Assembly: GCA_034687125.1 (NCBI GenBank) | Contig: JAQGBZ010000258.1 | Location: 1-64,000, forward strand | Length of the DNA stretch: 64,000 bases | From: Neelides folsomi | Lineage: Eukaryota > Arthropoda > Collembola > Neelipleona > Neelidae | Direction of reading: 5' to 3' | Part shown: positions 38,601 to 51,300 of the stretch, piece by piece | Position numbering within the stretch: position 1 is the first letter of the stretch | How the letters are laid out: each line of letters begins with the position of its first letter | The notes under the pieces: generated by a model | Seen by the model: the letters and a program-made list of their open reading frames with translations, nothing else | Told to the model about the DNA's origin: nothing | Databases searched by the model: none | Made by a program: the position numbers and the translations under genes

Positions 38601-38726
38601 TGTTTGTATTAATTAGTTCATTTTGTAGGTCTTCGGAAGATTCTGTCCAAACGGAATCCCAAATGTTTGATCAACTGTGCGAAACTGAACCAAATTCATC
38701 CCATTCAATGCCATTCGCTCTGCTAA
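35640..38726 (+). CDS. Secreted peptide precursor with C-terminal CX3C-X10-CX3C peptide
   Basis: Not recognised. The coding parts are 35669-35735, 38168-38359 and 38629-38726 (118 residues), with all introns in phase 1. A spliced leader is likely: a non-coding exon ending at 35466, and the coding exon starting at 35640. Exon 1 encodes MINMKTLVLMAFLSCLVIWH, a clear signal peptide. Exon 2 encodes an acidic spacer containing LFFPHDT (50-56) and LFFPPQT (70-76), an internal near-duplicate 20 residues apart. Exon 3 encodes LRKILSKR, a dibasic KR cleavage site at 94-95, then a 23-residue peptide with cysteines at 99, 103, 114 and 118; the last cysteine is the final residue. This architecture is typical of arthropod neuropeptide or host-defence precursors. 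The CX3C-X10-CX3C spacing equals the helical-hairpin (alpha-hairpinin) pattern. Function is unknown. Intron 1 is 2.4 kb and carries a mobile-element relic. The frame is supported by phase agreement and the coherent precursor, not by a homologue. Confidence 0.65.
35822..35953. repeat. 38-bp inverted repeat in peptide-gene intron
   Basis: The arms are 35822-35859 and 35916-35953. They match at 35 of 38 positions (CAACGTGACTCAAATTAATC... against its complement) around a 56-base loop. It has the shape of a small foldback MITE or an RNA hairpin precursor. It lies at the start of intron 1 of the secreted-peptide gene. Confidence 0.8.
36391..37023 (-). mobile_element. Degenerate mobile-element-type ORF inside an intron
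   Basis: A roughly 210-residue open frame on the strand opposite to the host gene. Its features are PLQNLLDHTALRICTLEKQK, a Lys-rich middle, and near the end CSWGFDGSSGFSNYNK. From memory, similar blocks (LLDHTAKRI ... WGFDGSSGHSQYKQ) recur in many multicopy uncharacterised invertebrate proteins that behave like transposon products. I cannot name the superfamily. Upstream sequence to about 37322 shows further coding-like fragments on the same strand. The copy looks incomplete and broken, and no terminal repeats were found. Confidence 0.45.
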
Positions 38727-39738
38727 AATTCCACCCATTGGGGTGAAAAGTAGTCAATCAATTAGACTCAACCCGACTCACTTCAATCATCCATTTACTT
38801 ATGCAGCATCTTAACAGGAGTGTAAATGTTCTCTAAATTATAGTAAAACAAACTTCTTGAAGGGATTTTTTAAATAATTGATCATCGAAGTTTTCAAAAT
38901 GAATTCTTAATTTCTCACTCAATTTCAGTTAAACTTGTAGTAAACTGTTCATAAGTTAATCACGTGTACTAAGCTTACATATGAATATATGGTAAACGTG
39001 GTAATTTAAGTATATAAGCAAATGAAAATGGACGATGAAGGTAAATATTTGTATTGTGTATGGCGAGATTTATTACCTATTAAATAATAGATAATTACCT
39101 ACTTAATATGAACTGTCGATGAGTTGTGTGGTTATTTAAATTTAATTCACAATTACATATATAATAGCAGAAGAGGGGAATTTGACGCTTTCAGAATCCC
39201 GAATTACTGGGATTGAAAATAACCCAATCCCAAAACTTTAAACTTTACGTGCGAACATGTTCACACATAGAAGATAAAAAAGCAATGTTTAAATTGAGAC
39301 TTAAAACGTGGAAAGATTGTTGAGGAAGAAATGCTTACATAGAGGCTTTTGTATTATTAATTTATTATTCACTATTAACACTATTAAGTAATTAGCCTTT
39401 TATATCATTGGTCATTGATTATATGTATTTTTGTATGTATATGTTCATGAGATTCTTAAAAAATGAATTTAAACTCAGAGCCATTTTCTTAATTCACAAT
39501 AAGTTTTCCTTGGGTTAGGTTAATTCTTTAAAACTTAATTATTTAAATATGAATAGAAATGAGAATATATCTCCATGTAAGTATTTTGTAAATGCACATC
39601 GGAAAATAAACAAAGAGTACCTTTAATGTTCTTGGGAGTATAAATATTTATTATAGTTAACTTATATTAAAAACAGTGGGTTCTTCTAATAGCATTAGAA
39701 ATAATATTAGGTGAAATACATAGCGATAATCATACATA

Positions 39739-40044
39739 CAGGGACGGTACTTTTTATATACACCACCTTTACTGTAACATTTTCTCTTCAATAACATCAC
39801 TCTCATTTCACTTATATTCCTAGTTTTTTTTACATAAATGAAATGCTATCAGATGCATTAACCATATAAATTTTGATTTATTTTAGTCTAAACTTTCTAA
39901 ACTTTAGTCTAAATTTATAGGGTTGGTGCATTTGATAGCATTTCACTCATATAAAAAGACTAGAAATATAAGTGAAACGACAGAGATGTATTGAAGAGTA
40001 AATGTGACCATCACAAGTGGTGTAAATAAAAAGTACCGTCACTG
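39739..40044. mobile_element. Palindromic Tc1/mariner-type MITE, TA-flanked
   Basis: Almost the whole 306 bp folds into one hairpin. The left end CAGGGACGGTACTTTTTATA mirrors the right end (complement CAGTGACGGTACTTTTTATT). The match continues inwards through CACTTATAT and GAAATGCTATCA to an AT-rich centre near 39892. The element is flanked by TA on both sides (39737-39738 and 40045-40046), as expected for Tc1/mariner. It has no coding capacity. Confidence 0.85.
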
Positions 40045-40046
40045 TA

Positions 40047-40123
40047 CAGAGTGGGTCTAAAGTCGCCTCAGATTTTTTAATCCTTGGTTTCTGAATGTCT
40101 GAAGCGATTTTAGACCCACCCTG
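40047..40123. mobile_element. 77-bp TA-flanked MITE abutting the previous one
   Basis: The termini are CAGAGTGGGTCTAAAGTCGC and the complement CAGGGTGGGTCTAAAATCGC, 18 of 20 identical. It is flanked by TA at 40045-40046 and 40124-40125. It shares its left TA with the 306-bp MITE. Its CAGGGTGGGTCTAAAA end resembles Tc1/mariner-derived MITE ends. A TATA run and (GTAAAT)n follow at the right. Confidence 0.8.
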
Positions 40124-42324
40124 TATATATATATATATATGTAAATGTAAATGTAAATGCACATCTGCACTTTAAATTGTAAATACTTTGAAATATATTA
40201 CATAGTGTGCAAATCCATCTGAATGAACTCTTGGTCAATTTAAACTTTGAGCCCTGTTCTACTTGCACGCGTTTTCTCTTTATGCTATTGATAATATATA
40301 CCAATAATATATATTAAAATACTAAATATATATAGTATATTACAAAGGTAAAATTCTCTACAAGAAATCTTTGGAATTGTAGAAATGGGAAGTTTATAAC
40401 TATGTAATTGTATTGTAGAGTAAACTAAAATAAATACAAAGTTAACTGTAATTATTGAGCGTAATATGATTACCACAAAAAGAATTGTTAAACATCTTTG
40501 ATTGTTAAAGAGAGGTCTGTTTGAATTGTAAAGTTTAGGAAGGGTTTACCCTGAAGAATTTACCCTGTGAATTTGGCAATTGATTAAAATGCAAAGAGAA
40601 AAATGCGAAAAGAAAGTCGTGAGTTCTTAACAATTTTTGTCATATTTATTGTTTAGCCGTTTTAATTTAACATGAATTTTCCTTTTTTGATTGATAGTCC
40701 TTTGTTGACATTGATTAAGAAGGAATCCAATTGATTCGACAGTTTTTAGTGTGAATTAATTTATCAAAAACTTCTGTGCTTCTTATTTTATATGTTTCTT
40801 CAACTTGGCGACGTCAGCTTTAATAAAAACGATGGAAAATCATGATGTTTGATTCATTTGTTGCATTAAAGGATGTTTGAATGAATTTGATCAAATCTGC
40901 CACTTTTGGTAATATATTTAATATTATAAAGCTTTTATTGACTTGTTTTTAATTTTATACACAATTTTTAAAAAGTACGAAATGTATATATTTCGATTAT
41001 AAAACGATATAAATCCATCAAAGATATTTCACGGTGATTGTTTCATAAATTACATTTTATCAAAATACAACATCAATTGAAAAAACATCACATGAAAGTA
41101 TCTGCTTTATCAGCCAGGATTAAATTCTATTTAATTATTAAACATCTTACACAAAACTTGCGTTGATAATTTTTAAGTAGGACAATTTCATATTTCATCA
41201 CGTTATATTCCATTTTTTATTTTAAAATATTTTCTCATGTGTAACATATACCTACTTAAATGTATTTAAGATATACATACCTACTTTTATATACTAACAT
41301 AAAATATAAACATACAATTTATACCTTACATAAGTCACGTATGATATGTATCCTCATTAACTAGAAAAAATATCAATGTTAAAAATGACTTTTGTTTCTG
41401 CCATTTGTAATTATATTACAGTTCCACTATAATTATCTAACCTTAGTTTAATCACATGATCAGTTCATTCCCTGCAAATTACAATGTATATTCTATACGT
41501 ATGTTATGAAAACCCTTCATGTAGGAACAATTCACCTTCTTGACCTTCTACCTTAACAATAAGTGAATCATTTTTAAAAAATTAGAATTGGCGCAAAAGT
41601 TACACGGTGACTCATTTTTGGTGAAAAATTCAGCTCATTACATATTAATGAGCTAAATATATCACCAGGTAATACAAATTACAATTACCTCAAATGGCAT
41701 ATATTTTATACTATTTTGATATTAATGAAGTATGTTGAAATGGCACATACGTTAACTTTTATAATTATATAAAAATAAGGATGCTAAAGCTTTGACAACA
41801 ATTAAAAATATCTAACACGATCTACGTGGAAACCTGAGTAAAAAAGTACCTTAAAGTTGAACAATTGTAAATTGTTCCAACTAATTTCATATAATTATTA
41901 TTCTAAAAGCTCCATCAATCAATCCTTGTTTTACCTCTATTTTTATAAAGATGGGTAAACTTATTAAAAACGATTGAATTATTTTAACAATACATACATG
42001 GGCTTAACATTAAAACATTTAAAACACTACAAAACAAATAATTAATAAGACGTTTGCATTGAATCCAAGTCTATGGCCACTACTTACATATGACTTGCCC
42101 AATAAAATAAAATAATAAATAAGGTAAAGATAACGAGTAAGCTGGAAAATTTAAAAAAAATTAAGGTACATGGAAAGTTGTGAATCCTCATCAAGATTCT
42201 CTGATTAAAAATAACTCATTCTAAAATGAGTAATAAATTGTAAGCCGGTGTCAAATCAAATCCTCTTGATGAGTAAAGGTTGTTGACTGCAGTAAATAAA
42301 TGGCACTAAGACAGCAGACGTGAT

Positions 42325-45300
42325 TTAGTCCCCGTTGAGGGAGAGCATGAGGTCGAGGGGATGAGTCGGACTTGTCATTCTCTTCACGTAACAAGTTGAG
42401 CTCACGGCGTCGTGGACGGTCGGAAAAATCCGGGCGGGCCGGGCGGCTCCAGAAGAAACGAGTAATTGAAGGACACTCGACGGCCCTCCGCCCACTAACA
42501 CTCCAACTTCCCTATGTTCATAGCTCTTCACCAGGGCCTTCAAACATTTCCCGGCTCCGGGATCAACTGAACTTAGGGCAGAAAAGTCAAAGACAATCCA
42601 TTTGATCTAAATTGAAAAAAAGAATCGATCAACAGAAGTATGTACATCTCTTTTTAACACACGTGAGGAACCAAATATTAAAGTAAGGTTGAATTCATTT
42701 CCCCTGGCTGAAAACATCCTTCAATGAATAAAGCCCACAAACAAACTTCACATTGGATCTCCTCAGTATGAGAAGAAAAAAGAGGCAATCCGACTAATGG
42801 CGTCGTTTCTTTTCTAACTTGCATTTTAAACATCTCACTTCCCCTCATTAAAAGATGACGTTCAATCAGGGCCTGCTTTGCTTATCAATTGTTGAACAAA
42901 TTGACATTCACAATGGAATTGGGTTGGAGGATATTACTACGTAAATAAACGATAGCGACTATTTTTGCCAAGATTATGAGAATAACAACCTTTTTCAAAC
43001 TCTTCCACTGAATTAATCAACTAATTAAAACTCCTGGGAATAATAATGGAATTTTCCTCAGTCTGAATACTATTTAAAGTTTAAGCATAAATAGAAGAAT
43101 TTCGGTGGAATCTTTCATAATTAATGTAATTGTAAGATAAATGAAAAAAACTTACCGGATCCTCAATTTTTCCTCCGCTGCTTAAACTCTCATCATTTGA
43201 AATCCCATCGTTGATCCTTTCCCTGGAAATGGTGTTAACAAAGAGGCCGCGTCCACCAAACATTCCCTGTATAATTATTGGATTTAAATTCCTTTTCAAC
43301 CTTATTTGACTCACCTTTCCTTTCCGCTCAATATACACGTCCAAAGGCACCAACTTCTTGACTCTTGTTATGAAATGCTCAACCGTTGCGAAATTCAAAC
43401 TTCCCACAAATTTGATAATTTTCACTCCAGGAATTTCTTTTGTCTGTAGACATCAAACTTTTATTAAATTTCCATTTGATCAGCATCAGTCATGAATTAT
43501 ATAATTTTAGATATTATTAGGAGATAAAATACAGCTATAATAAAAGTATATAAGGTATGTATTTATTTGTGTACTATTTGGATAATGTATTGATTTGTGT
43601 AAAGAATGGCTATAAAATAATTCATACATTTGCTGAAGTGATATCTACATAAATTCCGGATTCTCCAAAAGCTCCTAAAATGCTCACAGTGCCCTTATTT
43701 GACCTCCAAATAAGGGTCAAGAGTGAGAGAAAAATCCCTACAGAGAGGCCATATTCAATATCGAGAAAAACCGTTGAGAGGAAAGTTGCCATCCAGATGA
43801 ATCCGTTCATAGTTGATTCGCGATACGCCTTCGGGAACTCTGCGAGTTGAACCAACATCCCCTTCAAAGCCACGACGATGATACTTGACAAGATACACTG
43901 TTAAGTTCAATTAACCAATTTACAAAATGAAATAATGTAAATATATGTCTTTAGTTATAGTAGATTTAGTCGAAATTGAGTTTTCTTGACATTGAAATCA
44001 TATTGGTATTCTTACGAGAGGAAGTGACTCGAAAAATGGACCAATCCAAAGAAGGACGAAGATGATGATTGAGCAAGAGAAAAAACTGGCCAATTGTGTC
44101 TTTCCTCCTACAGAGTCTTGGATGACGCTCCGAGAGAGCGAAACGGAAATGGGAGCACAGCTGAAGAAGCTCCCAACAATATTACTCGCACCCTGTGTAA
44201 TAAATACATACACATGAATTAGTTAATTCAATTATTACTCCCAGCCCGCCCACTCTCTAAGGTTGAGATGATGAATTTTAGTAATATGATTAATGGGCTC
44301 ACTTCTGCGATTAGTTCTTGATTTGCATCAATTTGATAATTATGCTTCGTGGCAAATATCTTACACATTGAAATTGAAATTGCATATGCCACCACTCCAA
44401 TGATGAACCCATCAACCAAAATGTCAGGGATGATGTCAAGTGGCGTTAGCGTTGGCTTGGGAAGTCTGGAAAACGATTTAAATTGAAATTAATCCAATGC
44501 TTCGACACCTCCGGCTCCTCAATAAACAAATGTTCACAATTTTCCATTTCAATACCCTGTGGGAATGTAGTTGATGATGCTGACGTCGAATTTAGTCTGC
44601 ATACCCCAATAACGAGAGACAAGGGTTCCGGTCACAATTGTAATCAACTCGACGGGAATCGGGAAAGGGAGCTTTTTGCTCACTTTGGCCTGTGTGGAGT
44701 TCAAAGAGTTAAACTCAAGATCATTTGAGCTGTCATTGGGCTTTTGATTGTTAATTCCCTTTACCTTGATTATTTCATTGTATGTCACTAGGATTAAGAT
44801 TGTGATGAGGGACACAATGACTGCCGTAACGTTCACATTTCCTATGTTCTTCGAAATGTCGATATAAGTCTGGAAATTAAAAACGTAGCATATTTTTCAT
44901 TAATCCATATCCATTTAACATTACACTGTAAATGAGAAACTGATTTTATCAGATAGTTAAAGAATTGAAAGATTGAAACTAACAAGGAGGATTTTGAACA
45001 TTCCACTTCTCTTTGGAATGGAAAGGCCTAGGAGATTTTTCACTTGTGAAGTGAGAACGTGAATTGCTGCTCCTGTCGTGAACCTATTAATGAATAATTT
45101 CTCATTTAGTTCATCTTAAAAGACAGGTGAATTATTGATTTGAATTTTCTCACTCACCCGCTCACGAGCTCCGTTGATAAGAGAAGAGAAAGAAACCCCA
45201 TGCGAAACATCCCGAGGAAAACCTAATTTAGAAGTCAATGCCATTGCCAATTATATTACAAGTATTACATGGATTCCCAAAATATGGTTCACATGGGATA

Positions 45301-48300
45301 TGTTTTATGCACAAGCCTAATAATTATGTGAAATTGTCTTATATTATATTTGAGAGCAATTAGAAAGGTAAATTGAGATGAAAGATTGAACTACAATTAA
45401 GGAAATTCAATTACCAATGCTGTTAAAAGCTTTGACTAAAGTGCATAGGTCATGATTAATAATGTAAAAGGGTCATTAAGAAAGAAGATCTTCACCTGCC
45501 AGAATCCCACAACTAAGGAGATGGAAGTAGCAATTTGAACAATGTTATAATCAGGTTTGCTATCACCGCCCCCACGATAATAATGTTTTTCAATGCTTTC
45601 AATTGAACTTAGGTCAACGAAAGTCATATTGGGATTATTTGCCAATCCAAGTGCCTGATATTGCTCCATTTTCTCAATTGCTACTTTCCCCGTCATAAGG
45701 CAAATGACAGCGAAAGTTCCTATGAATGTTAAAAAACTAATTTTAGGTTTGTTGTTCAACCTAAAGATAAGTCTCCAAATAGGAGATGAAAAACCTACCC
45801 ATTGACACATGTCTCGACGTTCCCATAATTGCGTAGATGATGACTGGGAAGAACGCCATGTAGATTCCAACAATAGGTGGAAGATTTCCGAGCAGTGCAT
45901 AAGCCATTCCTAAATATTTCATTAACATTTTTATTAATTCGATTTGTCATTAAAATTGGTCATTTTCATTTAAATGTTTCATTTTTTCCCAAACCTTGAG
46001 GTATTTGCATGACGGCGATTGTAAAGCCGGCAATGAGGTCGAATGTCACATTTTCCCTCCATTTGTACTTTGGTAGCCATTGAAGAATGGGGAGTAAAGA
46101 AAAGACGATTCCTTGGAAGGAAACTTTTTTGCAAGTTTTCTTCGCCCCCGCAAGGAAATTGCTTTTGCCTGTATTTAAAAACCGTTTGAAAGAGATTCAG
46201 ATACCCCGCCGTTGGCCTTGCTTGTATTATCGCAAACAACCATACACACCTTCACTCATTCATTCATTCATCATTCTGATCAACAACATCATTCAATCTT
46301 TGCAACAACATCATTCAATCTTTGAAAAATCCTTCAAAGATGCTCTCATTTATTACGCTCATTTGATCCTAAAATCCTAGCACATTCTTGTAATCGTATC
46401 TGTCTTATGTAGGATTATTTGTTAATTTGTAGGCAATCCTTTTTACATCTCCCAATGTCATTTCGTAATTAAACAAAGATGATGATGGGAGAAATGGGAA
46501 AATTGGGAATAGTTATTTCCTTCATTTATTTGACTGGGAGTATTGGATGAACCAAGAGCGGAAAGATGAAAGGGCATTTACATTAAGTATGTGTGGAAGT
46601 CGACGTCAGGAGGCTTTATGTCAACAATGAAGGAATTATTGCTTTCCGATTATCATGACAGGGAGAAGTGATATTTATTATTATTATTATACAAACTGCC
46701 TAACAATAATTTTGGTTCAACAACATTTTGAGACTCAATTGGGTATTGTGTAACTGGCATTTAAACAACATTAACAGATAGAGATGAGTCAAACCCATAT
46801 AGAAAACCAATTAGAATTATATAAGCATGAGTATTTGTGTGTGTGTACTTTAATTGTATAATTGTGTGTAGCGTTCAAGTGCCAATGAGATTATCTCTCA
46901 CACGCAAGTTTACGCGTTTTGAACTCATCAAGGCGACTTGAAGTCTCATTTAAATACAATATCTCAATTAGATATCTCAATATTATTAATCTGGAATTTT
47001 AAATGGAAATATTTTGATTTTTTATATCTATCTACTGAGCTGTACATTACTTTCTATTATTGATGATGAGAATTTAAGAAGGTCAAGAGCACTCGGAATT
47101 TACTTGGATTTTTATTCTCACTTATCTTTCATTTTTTATCAAATGGCCTATCAAATTCCAATTTTATGGAGATGGAAATAAACGAGCATTCTTCTTAAAT
47201 CATATTTTTAGGGATTATAATACCCTGTTTGGGAATTTAGAATCATGGTGTAAAATGATCAATCTTCTAAACCTTCAGTAGTTGGAAGTTAGGAACCCAA
47301 TTAAAAATAGTCAAGATTACATGATTGGTTATAACTTACATTTAGTTGGAAAGGTTATATGTTATGTAAATGTGTGTTATTTTAAGATTCCTTCACGTCT
47401 GACTTGTGAGACAAGAATGATTGAAAAAAATCCCAATTGCATAATATGAAAAATATTAACGAGAACTTCCTCAAACAAATAATAATTAATCTGTGTTACG
47501 TATAATAATGAAATAATGGCCACCATAGACCTAGATAAATACGTCGTACATTATTAAATGAGGAAAGTTTGGTAAATAAAAACGTGGATTTGAAGGAGTT
47601 GAATTTGCAAAAAAACCATTGGAACAACGCACATATTAAATAAATATTTAAGGCTTATGTCTGAATTTATCCAAAAAACAATATCCTTGTCATTGGAATG
47701 AAACTTGAAACAATTTAAAAATAATGACGCAATTTAATCTTACCGCTCCGGGAAAATATCTCTCCGTTCACTTCGCTTTGATTCAATACTGGCCTATTGA
47801 TTGTGATGTTTGTGGAGGATTTGGGGGAATCTGAGAGGTGATCATTATAATGGTCCATTTTGGGCTCTTCGGGTAATTCGGGTTGAACAAGTCTGGCTTG
47901 TTCCCGTGCGTCTGCTTCGTCTTTATTACCAAGACACGCCGAAAGCCGCCTAAAAACAATTATATTTTAAATGAGGTTGTAGTTAAAATTTTTATGAAAA
48001 TGGTGTTTTTAGCTCTTTTGGAAATTTTTTGGGAAGAGGAATTGGCTTAAGAATGTGTAAACGGAAGTTGGTTAAAAATAAGACGAAAAATAATGACCAA
48101 AGGTCGTCGTGTCATCTGACCTTAGATGCTTCCTCTATTCTTACTTATACAATAATGGTAGTACGAGTAAATGAGTTAGGAAATGGAATGGGTTATGGTA
48201 GCGAATAGTGGTATAGGACTTGGTGTACAAAACGACTGTGCAAATGAAGTTAATTGGGTTTGCGGAAGTTGGAAAAAAGAGCCGAAGATGATGGTCGAGT

Positions 48301-51300
48301 GGGAGAAATGAAAGAACTGAGATTCTCATGGTTGGTGCGACATGTTGATATACATTCAAATCATCATAATGTTAATGTTGAAAAGTGATAAATGGGCGGT
48401 GAGGTGACGATTCGAGACTTTTGAAGGCAAACCCATTCAATCCTTCAGAGAACCTCTGACTCATAAATAAATACATTATGTGTATGGAAAGACCACGCAC
48501 AAATATCTCTGATGTTAATATTGGGATGATTGAAATCATGGAGTTCTAAAATGGGAATCATACCTCTAGAAATGTGGAGATTTTCCCCGATACCTCCCAA
48601 ACCTCTTTTCCAAAACTTTACCCCCAGAGTTATAAAAAAAGAAAGAAAATTGAAATTCAGTTGGCGCAGTTGGCCCATTCATTTTTGAAGGCATGTCGAG
48701 GGGTAAATTATAATTCATGACTTGGATCACCACAATTGGGAATCGTTATTTGTAATAATAAGAGTAGTAATTTAATTTTATGTATCTTCTCCTATTACGA
48801 GAGATTAAAGAACGACGAATTGAGTGAGGACCGAAGTGAAGCTCAGTAGATCCTATTATTGTAATTCAAATTTAACCCCTCGTCTCATGACAATGAAAAT
48901 GAGATTGTGGAATCGTAAATAATAATTAAGTTATTATTATCCTCCGAGCCAACATACAATATATTATATATTCTTATATTTCATGTACTTATTTCACTTA
49001 TTGCCCATTATGCACATTTTTATCGAAATTATAAATTATATACTGATTTATCCAACTCAAGTTTAATTCTAACAAATTCATTTAAGCTATGATTTGAATC
49101 AAATTTTAAACTGCATTAAATTAAGATAAGGATATTTTTCCCATTTTAATGGAACTTATTTTTACGACCTTCGTTTAATTTACTTACGTAGATGTATAAA
49201 TTTTCCACACACATGTTTTTGCCCACGCAGATATTATAAATATATTAAAAATGAAGTGTGCATGATTAAAATTTATTGGATACAATTACAATATTTAAAT
49301 TAAACGTTTTTATATGAGTATGAAACTTATACCTTTGACTTTTATTCATTTTGATCCTTTAGTATTAAAATCACACCGCGATAATAAAAAATAGTTGAAT
49401 CAGAGAAAGACGATGAGATTTTTGGCCTTCTCTTTGCTAATTATCCCCAGGTATGTAAAATCGCCCAATGCGTAAAAACACCGTGAAAGGCCAAGACTTT
49501 AACCGTTGGAATTCGTATATGAAATGGAGCCGTTCAACTCTCGCCCAACTTGACCATATTAATGAGTGAATGTAGATATTTATTTAATATACTGATTATA
49601 CTGTTGTGCCAATATCCATTAAAAACACATGATGCATACATATTGTATTGGCGATATTTGATAGACCGCATATTCACTGATTCTGTTATTGTTCTCTCTA
49701 TTATTTGCAAACCATATCATATGCATATCGACTTATTTGTATTTGAATGTGTGTCTAAAGTGTGTAAGCCTATGATCATTGCTCATACTTAAGTACAAGT
49801 ATACATTCATACTTATATGTATATGTTACATTTACATAGTATTGGTATAATGCCCAAAATGGTTGTTTAATTTATCATTTTTTATATATATTTTTATCTA
49901 TCTATTTCTTACAACAAATAAACACTCTATTATGAATGTAATACATAGGTACCTATGTGGGCAATAGGGATTGTGTGAAAAACTACGAGGTTCGTAGTAA
50001 AATGTTTACCATGAAAGTGAGATAACAAATTGTTTTTCTTCATTGTCTTTTCGATTTATAAATTTGACAAGGTGCAAGAATTTTTTCGTTCGCATTCTAT
50101 CAGTAGATTCATATTATGTTAACTAAATACAAATATATAGAAAAGCGAATAAAATTTAAATTAAGTAATATACATTTGTACTTGGCATTACTCTATGCTA
50201 TGTAATGGTATATAAACGAGTATGTAATAGTTATTCTACATTTGTATACTACTTATTATGCATACCTAAACTTAAAACAATAGGAATGGGATATTTAAAA
50301 TGTGACCTATTGGATCAATTAAGTAAAATAAATTGTATACAAAGTATGTTTGAACAAGAAAGCCCTCAAAATACTCTCTTGATAAAAACGCGTAAAATGA
50401 AACATAGTAAAATGAACATTGTCCGTTATACTTACTATGAAAAAATCTTAATCAGCTGCAAGTATGACACGATAGCCTGCTATCTATCATATCATATGCA
50501 TTGTCAAATTGTAATTGAACATGGAATTTAAGTAAGAATGTAGTAGGGCATGAATACATAATGTCATTACATATGTTCGTACTTGAGATTCCTCTGGATT
50601 CCACTGGTTTCAATCTCTTTGACCTCTCACAACCATGTACATCATATGCTATATTTTATAAATTACAAACCCTCAACACGATACAAATTAAATCTCAAAA
50701 TATTTTACCTATTGACCATCAACAATAAAGGAAAGTTCCTTTGGGATATATCAATTAAATTCCATATTTTATGAACAAATATGTGATAATTGATTATTCC
50801 ATATATTGTTAGTATCAATCTGAATCGCCATGTCCTTATATATTATAAGTACATACTGCTTGTATACGGACGATACTATACTAATATATTATGCATAATC
50901 TGTTCTGCAAATGTAATATAATATATAATACATATAGGGCATTGCAGTTTACTATTTAAATCTCTTTCGCCAATATCAAATAAATGATATATATAATACA
51001 AAAAATATTTAACTGCAATGCCCTGTGTAACCTCTGGGTTTTTTATAAATTATGTATGGTGAGTTAATATATGATAGACATAACTAATATTGAAAAATTA
51101 TTTGCAATTTTAATGCCCAAACTATAGGTATAATATAGTTAGGATAATTGAGCAAGAACCTTGTTTTGACTTTAATATACATATACCATAATAATATATA
51201 GATCTATATATCTTTATTTCGTTCATTATATCATATATTTTATATTTAATAACTACCATATATATATATATATATATATATTACTTTTTTAATAAGTTTT

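Larger units (their letters stand above)
38727..42324. other. Intergenic region between the peptide gene and SLC26 gene (convergent)
   Basis: About 3.6 kb, AT-rich. Apart from the two MITEs at 39739-40123 it shows no gene. The open frames at 39947-40476 are MITE sequence or AT-rich noise. From about 40500 to 42300 I see nothing beyond 3' flanking DNA. Confidence 0.55.

Noticed and set aside
49550-50774. Frames of 63-108 codons in SLC26 intron 1
   Set aside because: Ile/Tyr/Leu/Lys-rich translations of AT-rich DNA with no start context or similarity.
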